This document shows positions 18,279-28,400 of a stretch of 64,000 nt of DNA, piece after piece. The translations under genes and the position numbers were made by a program. Source of the stretch: Marivirga arenosa (GTDB lineage: Bacteria > Bacteroidota > Bacteroidia > Cytophagales > Cyclobacteriaceae); NCBI RefSeq assembly GCF_030503875.2, contig NZ_CP129968.2, forward strand, positions 3,126,001 through 3,190,000, in the 5' to 3' direction. Every line of letters starts with the position of its first letter. The first letter of the stretch is position 1. Below the pieces are notes generated by a model. That model ran no database searches. It was not told the origin of the DNA and worked only from the letters and a program-made list of their open reading frames with translations.

Positions 18279-19046
18279 ATGAAAGAGAATTTAGTAATCA
18301 TACCGACTTACAATGAGCGTGAAAATATTGAGGACATCATTCGCGCAGTTTTTCTTCTGTCAGAAAGATTTGAGATATTAATTATTGATGATAATTCACC
18401 AGATGGAACAGCTGAAATTGTAAAGTCATTACAAGAAGAATACTCTGGACAGTTACACATCATAGAAAGGCTTGGTAAGCTAGGACTAGGTACAGCTTAT
18501 ATAGAAGGTTTTAAATACGCTTTAAAGCATAATTACGAGTACATATTTGAAATGGATGCTGACTTCTCTCATAATCCATTAGACCTCTTAGAATTGCTTA
18601 AAGCATGTAAAAAACCAGATATACAATTAACTATAGGTTCTCGTTACAAAACAGGAGTAAATGTAGTGAATTGGCCGATGGGAAGAGTTCTCATGTCTTA
18701 TATGGCTAGCAAATATGTGAAATTCATAACAGGTCTTCCTGTTTATGATGCTACCGCTGGTTTCATCTGTTATCACAGGTCAATTTTAGAAACCATTAAA
18801 CTTGAAGAGATAAAGTTTATTGGTTATGCATTTCAAATTGAAATGAAGTTTACTGCCTGGAAATACGGATTTGGAATTGAGGAAGTCCCAATAATTTTCA
18901 CAGATAGAAGTAAAGGGGTTTCTAAAATGTCAAAAAAGATATTTAAAGAAGCTATTTTTGGCGTAATACAAATGAAAATAAAAAGCTGGTTTAAAAAATA
19001 TAAACCAGCCTCCGAATTAAAAACAAGTCAAAATGCTACTGCTTAA
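18279..19046 (+). CDS. Polyprenol-phosphate sugar transferase (DPM1-like GT2 family)
   Basis: The 255-residue GT-A fold enzyme has the DPM1 pattern: IPTYNERENIEDIIRAV near the start, IIDDNSPDGT, the metal-binding EMDADFSHNP and GSRYKTG. It lacks the C-terminal membrane helices of many polyprenol transferases, as does soluble DPM1. It would load mannose or a similar sugar on undecaprenyl phosphate at the cytoplasmic face for protein or envelope glycosylation. Its last 11 bases overlap the end of the facing esterase gene. Confidence 0.9.
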   Translation: MKENLVIIPTYNERENIEDIIRAVFLLSERFEILIIDDNSPDGTAEIVKSLQEEYSGQLHIIERLGKLGLGTAYIEGFKYALKHNYEYIFEMDADFSHNPLDLLELLKACKKPDIQLTIGSRYKTGVNVVNWPMGRVLMSYMASKYVKFITGLPVYDATAGFICYHRSILETIKLEEIKFIGYAFQIEMKFTAWKYGFGIEEVPIIFTDRSKGVSKMSKKIFKEAIFGVIQMKIKSWFKKYKPASELKTSQNATA

Positions 19047-19677
19047 TAATATCTTTTAATGAATCAATGTGAATATCATGTTTCCCTTTAAATTCAATAT
19101 GATTCACTTTTAAATTTAGTTTATTAATCAAATCCTCTTGTTCTCTTTCCCTTTCTTCATTTATAAACTCATCCTGATCTCCTCTTAACATATACACTTG
19201 CTTATCTTTAAGTATATCTCCTAAGTGTTTAAAGCTAACATCTGGTGGAAAAGCACCTGAATGTAAAATGAGTTTCTCAAATTGAAAATCTAACTTCTCT
19301 GCCCATCTGCAGACAGTAGCAGTTCCTTGTGAAAAGCCTAATAAAGTGATTTTCATATTTGAGTTTACCTTTTCTAATAGTTGATCTGCTAGAGCATTTA
19401 AATAAACTATGTAATTTTCAATATCTAAAAGCCTTTCCTCTTTTGTCATCCATGATGACCCAACTCTGCCATAAAAGCCTTCTAAATAAAATTTTGATAA
19501 CCCTCCTGGTGCTATTATAACCCTTTTCTCAGTTTCAATATCCTTAAACTTCCTAATAAAGTATTGAGGCAATTGACCATAGCCATGTAAAACAAACCAT
19601 AATTCTTTTGTGTGATCTGTTATTTCTCCAGTTTGATAATAAACTGCTTTATGTTGAAAACTTACTGTTTGTCGCAT
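19036..19677 (-). CDS. Alpha/beta-hydrolase, phospholipase/carboxylesterase family
   Basis: The 213-residue protein resembles the acyl-protein thioesterase/carboxylesterase group. The oxyanion region is FVLHGYGQLPQYF, the nucleophile elbow is GFSQGTAT, the acid is the Asp of RGDQDEFI and the histidine is in GKHDIHI near the end. Length is typical of the family. The substrate is unknown. The gene converges on the glycosyltransferase with an 11-base overlap and starts just downstream of the terminator of the preceding minus-strand gene, so it needs its own promoter. Confidence 0.87.
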   Translation of the reverse strand: MRQTVSFQHKAVYYQTGEITDHTKELWFVLHGYGQLPQYFIRKFKDIETEKRVIIAPGGLSKFYLEGFYGRVGSSWMTKEERLLDIENYIVYLNALADQLLEKVNSNMKITLLGFSQGTATVCRWAEKLDFQFEKLILHSGAFPPDVSFKHLGDILKDKQVYMLRGDQDEFINEEREREQEDLINKLNLKVNHIEFKGKHDIHIDSLKDIIKQ

Positions 19678-19703
19678 TATGATTCAATAAAAAAGATTAT
19701 AAA

Positions 19704-19730
19704 TAAAAAAAGCAGGTAAAACCTGCTTTT
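19704..19730 (-). terminator. Terminator after the small secreted protein gene
   Basis: On the minus strand AGCAGGT-TTT-ACCTGCT forms a hairpin followed by a T-run. It lies about 20 bases beyond the stop at 19751 and ends the two-gene exported-protein unit. Confidence 0.8.
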
Positions 19731-19750
19731 AAATTATAATGTAGTCACTA

Positions 19751-20179
19751 TTAACGCTTAAATCCGAGGACACTACCACCACAATAATTGGAGCTTCCTT
19801 CAAAAGTAAAAGTTATATAATAAATGCCTGTTACCTGGCACGGAAAGGCTATACTAGATAAAGTTGACCCCTCATATTTAGTGGAAGCAACTTTATTTCT
19901 ATTTGAATCATATAATGTTAAAACGATTCCATCTGTACCAGAACCTTCATTACAAATCATTACTTGATATGTAGCTCCTTTAGTGAATACGTAAGAGTAT
20001 TCTACCTTATCTTTTGCTCCACCTTGACCATCAATATTATAGCTCTTCAAAAAAGTAAAGCCTGATTGTAATTTAGGAATACATGCTTCAACATGTTTTT
20101 CAGTATTACACTGAGCAAACGATTGTTGTACAGAAGCAGTTACAAATATAATTCCTAATGCAAAGATTAGCTTTTTCAT
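19751..20179 (-). CDS. Small secreted cysteine-containing protein
   Basis: This 142-residue protein has a clear signal peptide (1-22, ending SFAQ) and a mature part with five cysteines (CNTEKHVEAC near the start, then CNEG, FPCQ and NYCGG). The segment from about 55 to 130 (YVFTKGATYQVMICNEG, LTLYDSNRNKV, GIYYITFTF) has the strand pattern of pre-peptidase C-terminal-like beta-sandwich domains. It could bind a surface partner, but nothing identifies one. It starts 8 bases after the lipoprotein gene stop and is co-transcribed with it. Confidence 0.75.
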   Translation of the reverse strand: MKKLIFALGIIFVTASVQQSFAQCNTEKHVEACIPKLQSGFTFLKSYNIDGQGGAKDKVEYSYVFTKGATYQVMICNEGSGTDGIVLTLYDSNRNKVASTKYEGSTLSSIAFPCQVTGIYYITFTFEGSSNYCGGSVLGFKR

Positions 20180-20187
20180 ATAATTTC

Positions 20188-21093
20188 TTAGTTAATAATG
20201 TTCTTTCTAATTTCGTAAACCTGATTTCTGATAGACTCAATATTCTCGTCCTTCATTATAATTTCACTTGTACTGTTGTCCTTAACAACAAGCATGCCAT
20301 CTACAACTTCATATGTAGGTTCACGATAAACAGTTTTAATTTCTATTTTATTAAATTCCTCCTGTAGTTTAGTAAATCGATCAGATAACTGCTTGATGTT
20401 TGGATCATTATCTTTGTAAAATGACATCAAAAGCACTACGTTATCCATAATCACTTTTTGTTCAGCTATTGTCTCTTTTAATTCTTCATTATCAGGATTT
20501 TTTTCAGACACCCTAGAAACTATATATAATGCCTCTAGCCAGCCACCTGATAACAACAAAATACTAAGGTTAGAACGTTTTTGCTCTTGTAAGTAATTGT
20601 TGATATTATTGAAGTTCTTAGTTGTGATTAGCAATAAAGAATCTAAGTTTTTACTATTAGTAGCCAACCTTTTGATAGTACCAATATCAAAGAATTGTCC
20701 GATGCTTAAGTCATCTGCTAGTGATTTGATTGAATTCAAATAAAATAAAGCATCCTGATTTTGCTCATAAATATTTGTATAACCTAAATCAGTACCATAA
20801 ACACCAAGCGCTAATGCTTTTTTATAGTTACTGTTATAATCTGAAATCTTTTCCGGATCGTTCAGATATTCTTTATCGTATTTTGTCTCAGATTCTTTTA
20901 ATAAGGTTGAAATTTCCAAAGGAGACGGAATCTGCTGAATGATATCAGATATGACATCCTCAGAAATAGATGGTTCTTCTATTTTAACAGAATCCAACAC
21001 ACCGGATATTTCATCTGCGGAAGGTTTTTTCTTCGAGTCACAAGAAGAAAGAACTGTAAGGATAGCCAACAGTCCTAAGAGTATGTTTTTCAT
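20188..21093 (-). CDS. Lipoprotein of unknown function
   Basis: Starting at the ATG at 21093, the 301-residue protein has a lipoprotein signal, MKNILLGLLAILTVLSSCDS, with lipobox LSSC. The rest is mostly helical, charged and without a recognised domain, with a predicted coiled region around QLSDRFTKLQEEFNKIE near the end. An ATG also exists at 21111, but the promoter at 21114-21144 would start transcription at about that codon, so 21093 is the better start. The gene shares a transcript with the small secreted protein that follows. Function unknown. Confidence 0.8.
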   Translation of the reverse strand: MKNILLGLLAILTVLSSCDSKKKPSADEISGVLDSVKIEEPSISEDVISDIIQQIPSPLEISTLLKESETKYDKEYLNDPEKISDYNSNYKKALALGVYGTDLGYTNIYEQNQDALFYLNSIKSLADDLSIGQFFDIGTIKRLATNSKNLDSLLLITTKNFNNINNYLQEQKRSNLSILLLSGGWLEALYIVSRVSEKNPDNEELKETIAEQKVIMDNVVLLMSFYKDNDPNIKQLSDRFTKLQEEFNKIEIKTVYREPTYEVVDGMLVVKDNSTSEIIMKDENIESIRNQVYEIRKNIIN

Positions 21094-21113
21094 ATAATTC
21101 TTTTTTATCATAA

Positions 21114-21144
21114 CAAAAATAGAAATTCCCTTAGTTAATACAAA
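21114..21144 (-). promoter_or_regulatory. Bacteroidota promoter (TTTG-N19-TATTTTTG)
   Basis: On the minus strand TTTG (21144-21141) and TATTTTTG (21121-21114) are exactly 19 bases apart. Both match the -33 and -7 consensus. It would drive the lipoprotein and secreted-protein pair, with a start near 21107-21110. Confidence 0.7.
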
Positions 21145-21224
21145 TTCTCCTTTTTTAAAATATTTATTTTTTTAACTCTTGCTATAAATCCATCTTTAAC
21201 TGAAGCTAGCAAGTCGCACTCAAC

Positions 21225-24200
21225 TTAGGAATCTTTTTTCTTCAATTTAATATTACCAAAAAACTCTAAAGCTTTTCTAAACAGCTCAAAATATAGCGTA
21301 ATATATAAAATTAAAGACATGAACCATATAACAAGTATGTTAAAATAAAAAGTATCCATGTAAATCCCTGCAAAATACTTTTCAGGAGCAAAGAAATGTG
21401 TCCTATAATTTAATGGATTATTGGGTTTTTCCGGTGTATTGAAAACAGGATCAATCTGTTGAATCAATTCACCTTTAAATTCAATAACCCTATCCTCAAC
21501 TGTGAGGTTTCTTACTAAATCAGATAAACTTTCATTAAAATATAGATCTTTAGCTTCATTTAGATTAAACTGATAAGCTGAATCATTTTCTAAATGGAAT
21601 TGTAAGGTCTCTTTCTTTTTAACTGCTAAATTAAATTCATTTATATAATGATCTCTCAATTCATCAGTATAGCTACTGATCATGGATATTTTCTCTTTAT
21701 TGATAGATTCTGGATTTAGCAATTGCTCTAAGTCCTTGCCTTCTAAACTACCTTTGAAAGGCTCTTTATTGATTGCATTATAGATAATCTCAATTGCATA
21801 TTCTGTCTCTTCCTTCGCTTTTATTTCATCAGAACCAAGATTATTTTCAATCACTCTAAGCTTTTCCCTGATTTTTTTAGTTAAGAAAGAAGATTTAAAA
21901 TCAGCCGTCTTTTCATCAGACTCGATATCATAAAAATATTCCTGATATCCATTATTTTTAAACATGTCAACCGCTAACGCTTCATATGCCCATCTTGAGG
22001 TCATTAAATCAGCTACAATAGGCACCTTACCTTTTGTACTTATGAAATCATTTAGCTTATCAAAACTAAATAATAAACCACTCAAAATCATTTGAGGTAT
22101 TAATAATAAAGGAATTAGGATGTAGACTGTAACAGCTGATTTAAATGCCGCACTTACGTTCAGACCTAAAACATTGGCAAAGCATGAGGTGGTAAATAAA
22201 ATAGCCCACATACTAATGGTGGCGTCTCGTATTTCCAGTACTAACACACCTATTATAACATAAGTTAAAGTTTGAATAGCTGATAACGTAAATAAAATGG
22301 TGATTTTAGATAGCAAATAGCTATTCCAGCTTAAATTCAAGAATGACTCACGTTTAAGAATTTTTCTATCCCTAATAATCTCTTCCGCACTAACTGTTAG
22401 CCCCATAAATAAGGCTACAATGATACTCATCAATAAAAATGCAGGTAAATTATCATTAAATCTGTAGATATAATCATCCCCTGTAGGTGCACTTCTGTAT
22501 TTAATAATGAATGCAAGCAATAGAGCAAGAAATGGAGCTTCTAATAAGTTAATAAATAAATACTGTTTATTGCTTAATTTAGAAAGCGTATCCCGAACCG
22601 TGAAAATTACAGTTTGCTTTAATTTATTAGGAATAGCTAAAGTAGATGGTGGGGCTTTTTCTTCTTCTTTAACTGGTTTATGATCAAAATGATCATGATA
22701 AAACTCTCTCCACTGAGTTGGATTAACTTTTCTTTTATTGGTTAGCTGACCATATTCATCTACAACTTTCGCCTCAACTATATTAAAAATTTGTTCCGGG
22801 TTAACATTACCACATGTTGGACATACTCCCCTATCCGCATCAACTTGATTAGTTGTTTTCTTAAAATAGGTTACGGCTTCAACTGGATGTCCATAGAATA
22901 TCTGGTAACCTCCTGTATCCATTATAACCATCTTATCAAACATTTTATAAATGTCAGATGATGGTTGGTGGATTACTACAAATATAAGTTTACCTTTCAA
23001 AGTTAACTCTTTCAGTAAATCAATTACATTTTCTGAATCTCTTGATGACAAACCTGAAGTTGGTTCATCCACAAACATTACGGCAGGCTCTCTAATTAGC
23101 TCCAGTGCAATATTTAGTCTTTTCCTTTGTCCACCAGAAATAGTTTTATCTAAAACTCCTCCTACTCTTAAATCTTTTCTTTGTTCCAATCCAAGATTCT
23201 CTAAAGTATCCATCACTCTTTGATGAATATCTTCTTCAGACATATTAGCAAAGCAAAGCTTGGCATTATAATATAAGTTCTGGTAAACTGTAAGCTCTTC
23301 AATTAGTAAATCATCCTGAGATACATATCCTATGATCCCTTGAAGCTCCTCTTTATCTTCATTTAGATCTAAACCGTTAATTTTAATATGGCCGCTAGTT
23401 GGAGGATGAATTCCAGCCAATACATTCATTAGAGTGGTCTTACCAGCTCCTGAAGCTCCCATTATTCCGACTAATTCTCCAGGCCCTTCAAAAACATTAA
23501 CGTTTCTTAATCCTAGTTCCCCATTTGGAAACTGAAGCACAATATCTTCTGCATTAAAAGATAAATTAACCTGTTCAGCATCGGATAAGAACTTTCGAAT
23601 TAATTCAGAATAGTATAAGGCTGCACCTTTAGGTGTTTTAATAGTACTACCATGAGAAAACAGATAAACAGAATCTGTTTTCATGATAAAACCATTTAAA
23701 TTTATTTCTTCAGTGCCAGTGTATTTTACAAAATACATATCGACACTTCTAACATTCAAGAATAGTATCTCACCGTCTATATCAGCATGAACATGAAGTG
23801 CATCTTCAGCCGGAGTATCATTATTAACAGCTAAGATATCCTCAAATTGAACAAGTTCTTTTGAATCAGACTTGATTACAAAACTTTCAATTAGCTTAAA
23901 CTCATCTTTAACAATGTTAAAGACATTGGAAACCGTATCAATGATTTCCATTCTTTGAGGAGTAAAGTTTTTGTCAGCAGAAACCATTTCCAAAAGCTTT
24001 ATAAGTACAACAACTTTCTGCTTTTGGGTTAGAGTTTTATTGATCTTTTTACAGATTGCAAGAGTACGAACAGAGTCTCTTACTGAGGTAAGTTTTTTCT
24101 TTTTAGCTTTCCCGTCTTCTTCCTCTTTTTCAGGTTCAACACCCCAGCCTACTAACTTATCGTAAAGCTCTAAATATTCTTTAATAGAGTCTTGGTCGAG

Positions 24201-24314
24201 CTCTTGCTGGAAGAAACCGATAACAAAATTTCTTTCTTTTTCGGTTACCCCTCCATCCTGCTTGGTGATAATTCCAAATAGTTGAGTTAAGGCTTTGAGT
24301 ATCTCTTCACTCAT
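21225..24314 (-). CDS. ABCG-type ABC transporter with N-terminal TerB-like domain and large loop
   Basis: This 1029-residue protein joins several parts. Residues 1-150 are helical and resemble a TerB-like tellurite-resistance domain (DGGVTEKERNFVIGFF). Residues 180-245 form a small beta-rich domain of uncertain type. The ATPase follows, with Walker A GASGAGKT (286-293), signature ISGGQRKRLNIALE and Walker B AVMFVDEPTSGLSS. A CPTCG pair (C498, C501) may bind metal. Six membrane helices start near 580; a soluble stretch of about 200 residues lies before the last one near 1000. The domain order is that of ABCG half-transporters. The gene follows the SiaABC-like operon on the same strand after a terminator. 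The substrate is unknown. Confidence 0.85.
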   Translation of the reverse strand: MSEEILKALTQLFGIITKQDGGVTEKERNFVIGFFQQELDQDSIKEYLELYDKLVGWGVEPEKEEEDGKAKKKKLTSVRDSVRTLAICKKINKTLTQKQKVVVLIKLLEMVSADKNFTPQRMEIIDTVSNVFNIVKDEFKLIESFVIKSDSKELVQFEDILAVNNDTPAEDALHVHADIDGEILFLNVRSVDMYFVKYTGTEEINLNGFIMKTDSVYLFSHGSTIKTPKGAALYYSELIRKFLSDAEQVNLSFNAEDIVLQFPNGELGLRNVNVFEGPGELVGIMGASGAGKTTLMNVLAGIHPPTSGHIKINGLDLNEDKEELQGIIGYVSQDDLLIEELTVYQNLYYNAKLCFANMSEEDIHQRVMDTLENLGLEQRKDLRVGGVLDKTISGGQRKRLNIALELIREPAVMFVDEPTSGLSSRDSENVIDLLKELTLKGKLIFVVIHQPSSDIYKMFDKMVIMDTGGYQIFYGHPVEAVTYFKKTTNQVDADRGVCPTCGNVNPEQIFNIVEAKVVDEYGQLTNKRKVNPTQWREFYHDHFDHKPVKEEEKAPPSTLAIPNKLKQTVIFTVRDTLSKLSNKQYLFINLLEAPFLALLLAFIIKYRSAPTGDDYIYRFNDNLPAFLLMSIIVALFMGLTVSAEEIIRDRKILKRESFLNLSWNSYLLSKITILFTLSAIQTLTYVIIGVLVLEIRDATISMWAILFTTSCFANVLGLNVSAAFKSAVTVYILIPLLLIPQMILSGLLFSFDKLNDFISTKGKVPIVADLMTSRWAYEALAVDMFKNNGYQEYFYDIESDEKTADFKSSFLTKKIREKLRVIENNLGSDEIKAKEETEYAIEIIYNAINKEPFKGSLEGKDLEQLLNPESINKEKISMISSYTDELRDHYINEFNLAVKKKETLQFHLENDSAYQFNLNEAKDLYFNESLSDLVRNLTVEDRVIEFKGELIQQIDPVFNTPEKPNNPLNYRTHFFAPEKYFAGIYMDTFYFNILVIWFMSLILYITLYFELFRKALEFFGNIKLKKKDS

Positions 24315-24344
24315 ATAAAAAGACGGTTTTTACTAATTATTGAT

Positions 24345-24378
24345 AAAAAACAATAGGCCATTCTTATCTATGGCCTAT
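24345..24378 (-). terminator. Terminator between the SiaC-like gene and the ABC transporter
   Basis: On the minus strand ATAGGCCAT and ATGGCCTAT form a 9-base stem with an 8-base loop (24353-24378), followed by TTGTTTTTT. It separates the signalling operon from the transporter gene, unless read-through occurs. Confidence 0.75.
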
Positions 24379-24403
24379 AAATGATAAATAAATTTATCTA
24401 GAA

Positions 24404-24766
24404 TTAATACGTTTTAAATTCGAATGGAATTTCAACCAATTCTGAAAATTCCTCTCCTGCTTCTTCCATATCTTCATCATCTTCATGGAAATACCAATCA
24501 ATAGTAACCCCATCAATATCCTCTAGAGATGAAAGCACATCCAAAATTAATTTTGAAGAAGCCGTATTAAAATATTCTAGTTTAAAAGTAAATAAAGTTT
24601 CAGGATTAGGATCTTCTCCGTAAGCAGAAATCCAATCTAGTATTGGTTGATAAAACTCAGCTGAATCTTCAGGTAAAGAGCGTCCTGAAATTTCAAATAT
24701 ACCATTTCCTTTATCTAATAATATTTTGGGGGTATCTTCTGTTCCTTCTAGGTTAATGATTTCCAT
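24404..24766 (-). CDS. DUF1987 protein, SiaC-like partner-switch regulator
   Basis: The 120-residue protein is a full-length DUF1987 member, the family of Pseudomonas SiaC. SiaC is phosphorylated on a threonine by SiaB and dephosphorylated by SiaA, and in Pseudomonas aeruginosa its unphosphorylated form activates the diguanylate cyclase SiaD. The segment EYFNTASSK puts a threonine at position 68, the number I recall for the SiaC phosphosite. Other family features are the LPEDSAEFYQPILDW block and an acidic C-terminus. No SiaD gene is in the window, so its target here must be different or elsewhere. It is the last gene of the operon. Confidence 0.88.
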   Translation of the reverse strand: MEIINLEGTEDTPKILLDKGNGIFEISGRSLPEDSAEFYQPILDWISAYGEDPNPETLFTFKLEYFNTASSKLILDVLSSLEDIDGVTIDWYFHEDDEDMEEAGEEFSELVEIPFEFKTY

Positions 24767-24813
24767 ATTTAATTTTATGTTTTATAATTTAAAGTTAAAC
24801 TAAAATTTAGATT

Positions 24814-25356
24814 TTAAAATCTCAAAATCGTAGTGGTTAAAGAAAAGAAATAAAATCCTTCTCCCATGTCTTCAAAATCATATTCTAATTTTTGACCAGA
24901 CTTACGCGCCATATCAACAAATCCTAAGCCAGCACCACCTTTATCGGATAAGCTATTTGATTTAATAATATCCTTATACATAGCCTTTAATCCATCTTTA
25001 TCTAGTTTATTTATGCTATCAATTCTCTCTTTCAGAGAATCTGCTGTTTCCTTATCAACTGGATTACCACTAGTCACTACATATCTATCGTCTTCTTTAC
25101 CAATAATAAAAATTGCAGCATTTCTTTTTGCTGAAAGTGGATTAAAATCATCAGAATGTTTTACAATATTTTGTAAACACTCTACCATTACATTAAATAC
25201 TTTCCGTTTAATGCTAGACTCCTCACCCATAGAATCCATGTTTCTTTCTGCCATTGCCAAAACTGACTTGGTAATTTCCTGGGTGAACTCACCCTCATAT
25301 ACCAAAATAAGGTTTCTAGACAGCATGGTTTTATGTAGGTCGTATATATACTTCAT
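24814..25356 (-). CDS. SiaB-like HATPase protein kinase
   Basis: The 180-residue protein has a single GHKL-type ATPase fold as in SiaB/DUF6272 proteins and anti-sigma kinases. The N-box is VECLQNIVKH (N63) and the glycine-rich box is DKGGAGLGFVDMA (138-150). It has no DHp domain or histidine box, so it is a serine/threonine kinase type rather than a two-component kinase. Its likely substrate is the DUF1987 protein encoded 47 bases downstream, and the phosphatase encoded just upstream would reverse the reaction. This pairing is inferred from family and gene order. Confidence 0.87.
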   Translation of the reverse strand: MKYIYDLHKTMLSRNLILVYEGEFTQEITKSVLAMAERNMDSMGEESSIKRKVFNVMVECLQNIVKHSDDFNPLSAKRNAAIFIIGKEDDRYVVTSGNPVDKETADSLKERIDSINKLDKDGLKAMYKDIIKSNSLSDKGGAGLGFVDMARKSGQKLEYDFEDMGEGFYFFSLTTTILRF

Positions 25357-25450
25357 GTTGTTAATAGGTTAAAAAGCCGATTTAAATAACAGCTAAATTT
25401 ATTTCAAGCCTTAAATTAAATAATTTTATTAATAATTAAACTTTTACTAG

Positions 25451-28400
25451 TTAAAATCTAATACCGATTAACAACACATCATCTGTCTGTTTATAATCAG
25501 CTTTCCAGTTTTCCCAAGCTTCATCAAATATTACATGCATTTCATCCATGTTTTTACCATGATTATCGACTATAGTCTTTCTCAAACGCTTAGGTCCAAA
25601 TTTTCTATTTTGTGGCCCACCAAATTGATCTGGGAATCCATCTGAACAGAAATAAATTGAATCCCCTGTTTTATACTTGATCTTATGATTATCAAAATTG
25701 GTTTGGTTACGATAAATACCACCACCAATTGGGAATTTATTACCTTTAATTTCATCTAACTCACCATTAGCATGTAAATAATATAAAGGCCTATGAGCTC
25801 CGGAGTATTCAATTTGATTTTTCTTCTTATCTATTTTACAGAATGCGATATCCATACCATCTTTTGTAGTGGAATCATCTCTATCCTGTCTTAAAGTTGA
25901 TGTAACTCCTGCATCTAACTTATCTAAAATCACACCAGGATCAGTGATTTTTTGAGAGCGAACAATATCATTTAACAAGAAGTATCCAATTAATGATATT
26001 AAGGCACCCGGCACACCGTGTCCTGTACAATCCACAGCTGCTATGTAAATTACATCATCTACCTCTATGTACCATGGGAAGTCACCACTTACCACATCCT
26101 TAGCTTTATACAGGATAAATGAATCAGGTAGCTGTTGTCTAATCACTTGATTGTTAGGCAAGATTGCACCTTGAATCCTCTTCGCATAATTGATAGATTC
26201 TGTAATCTTTTTATTCTTAGAAGCAATTTCTAATTCAATGGCTTTACGATCTGTAATATCATGAGAAACTACTAATACAGACTCTAATACTTTCTCTTCG
26301 TCATATTCAGGAATAGCATTTACCTGCATGACCCTATCTCCCATTTCAGAAGGGAAATCTACCTCTTCAGTTACTTTTTCGTTTTCTTCTCTAACTCTAT
26401 TTAGTAAATCAGCCCAAGCCTCAACGATTTTCGGCTCAATATCAGCTTCATGTAATCCCTTTTGAATTACTTCATCAGGCCTTTTACCTGTATAACGTTC
26501 AATCATCGGGTTCACATAGAAGAACTTACCTTCATTATCAATCCTGGTAATTAAATCTATTGAGTTTTCAGAAAGCGCCTGCATTTTACTTCTCATACGC
26601 TCTTCTTGCTCAGCTCTTCTTCTTTCAGTAATATCTCTGGTATTGAATATAATACCCTGGATGGCAGGATCTTCTAATTGGTTAGTTCCTGTAACCTCTA
26701 CCCATACATATTCATTATCACTGTTTAAATACTGATGCTGCATAGTGATTGATTCATCAGGATTATCAACCAAATGCAAGAATTGCTGATGTACTTCATC
26801 TTTAGAATCTGGATGAACTTTATCAAGCTCCGTGGTATCGATAATATCTTCCTGTTTGTATCCTAAAATCTTCTCTACTGAAGGAGAAATATATCGAACC
26901 GTACCATCCTTTTCATAAATTGTAATAACCTCAGAAGCATTTTCAAGAAGCAACTGCATACGTTTCTGAGTTCTATTTACCTCTTCGATCTGATCCTCTA
27001 ACCTTTGGTTAGTACGCTTCAACTCTTCTTGAGTAGCTTCCATCTCTTCTGCGTTTTGTCTTAAAACTTCTTGTTGTTCTTGAAGCTCCTGACTCATGGT
27101 TTGAGACTCAGCCAATAATTTACGCGTTCTTTCATTTACTTTTATGTTGAATACCGTTCTAGCAATAATCAAACTAATTTCTTCAACAAACTTTATTTGA
27201 CTAGAATCGAATCTATGGAATCCAGCAAATTCTAAAACACCATATACTTTTTCATCTGTAATTAATGGTACAATTAGTATACAGCTTGGTCTTTTATCCC
27301 CTAATAAACCTGAAGTAACACTTATATAGTCATAAGGAATTTCAGTTCTTAATAATGTATCTTGTTCAATTGCTGATTGCCCTACAAGTCCTTCGGCAAA
27401 CTTGAATTGAGCCTTTAAATATTTCTTTTTATTGTAAGCGTAGCTTGATTTCATTTCAAGGAAATGATTATCTGAATCATCATCATTAAGCACATAAAAT
27501 GCACCTTGAATGGCATCAATCTTCTTAGTAACATACATCAAAATTTCGTCACCAAGCTGCTCTAAATCATCATTACTTCTTAAGATTTCGCCAATTTCAG
27601 CAACACCGGTAACAATCCAGTTACGTTCCTTATCTCTAATTTCAGCTTCCTGAATAGAGTTACGCATGTTAATTAATGAATTACCTAATGTATCTTCCTC
27701 AGATATAGGTTTGAAGTCAGCTTTAAAATCACCTTCTCCAATTTGCTTTGCAAAATTTGCAGTATTCTTTAATGATGAAACATAACCATCTAAAATGGTA
27801 GCCATTTCACCAATTTCATCATCTGAATTTTTAGGTACATTATTCGGAAGTATACCTTTTCCTAATAGTTTTAAAGTTTCTTTTAATGATAAAATAGGGT
27901 TTAATAAAACTCTTGAGAAAATAACTGAAATAATAAGTGATAATATGAGAATGATAATTCCAGTATATACAAATTTGCTTATTAAGCCAGATAATTGCTT
28001 ATTGACCTCCTCCTGCGTAATAAAGGATGAAATCCCCCACCCCACTTGTGGGATTGAAGTCCAAGCAGAAAGGACATCCTCATCCATATAATTTACATCT
28101 TTCGAATATCCTTTCTGACCCAGTGCCGCCTTTTGAACTCCAACAGAATTATTATCCTTTAGCATTACAAATGAAGGAGCTAAACTGTCGTTTTTATGCT
28201 TTAGTTTAGATAAATAAAGCGCTTTGTTATCTTCTTGAGCAGTTAGGATGCTCTCAAATGATTTGAAATTGGTTTGATTAGAATTCACTATTTCATAAAT
28301 GGATTCCATTTTCTTTGCCATTATTAATAATCCTGCAGGACTATTATAATCATCAATTAATGGCATACCATATAAAACATACTCTGTATCACCGAATTTT

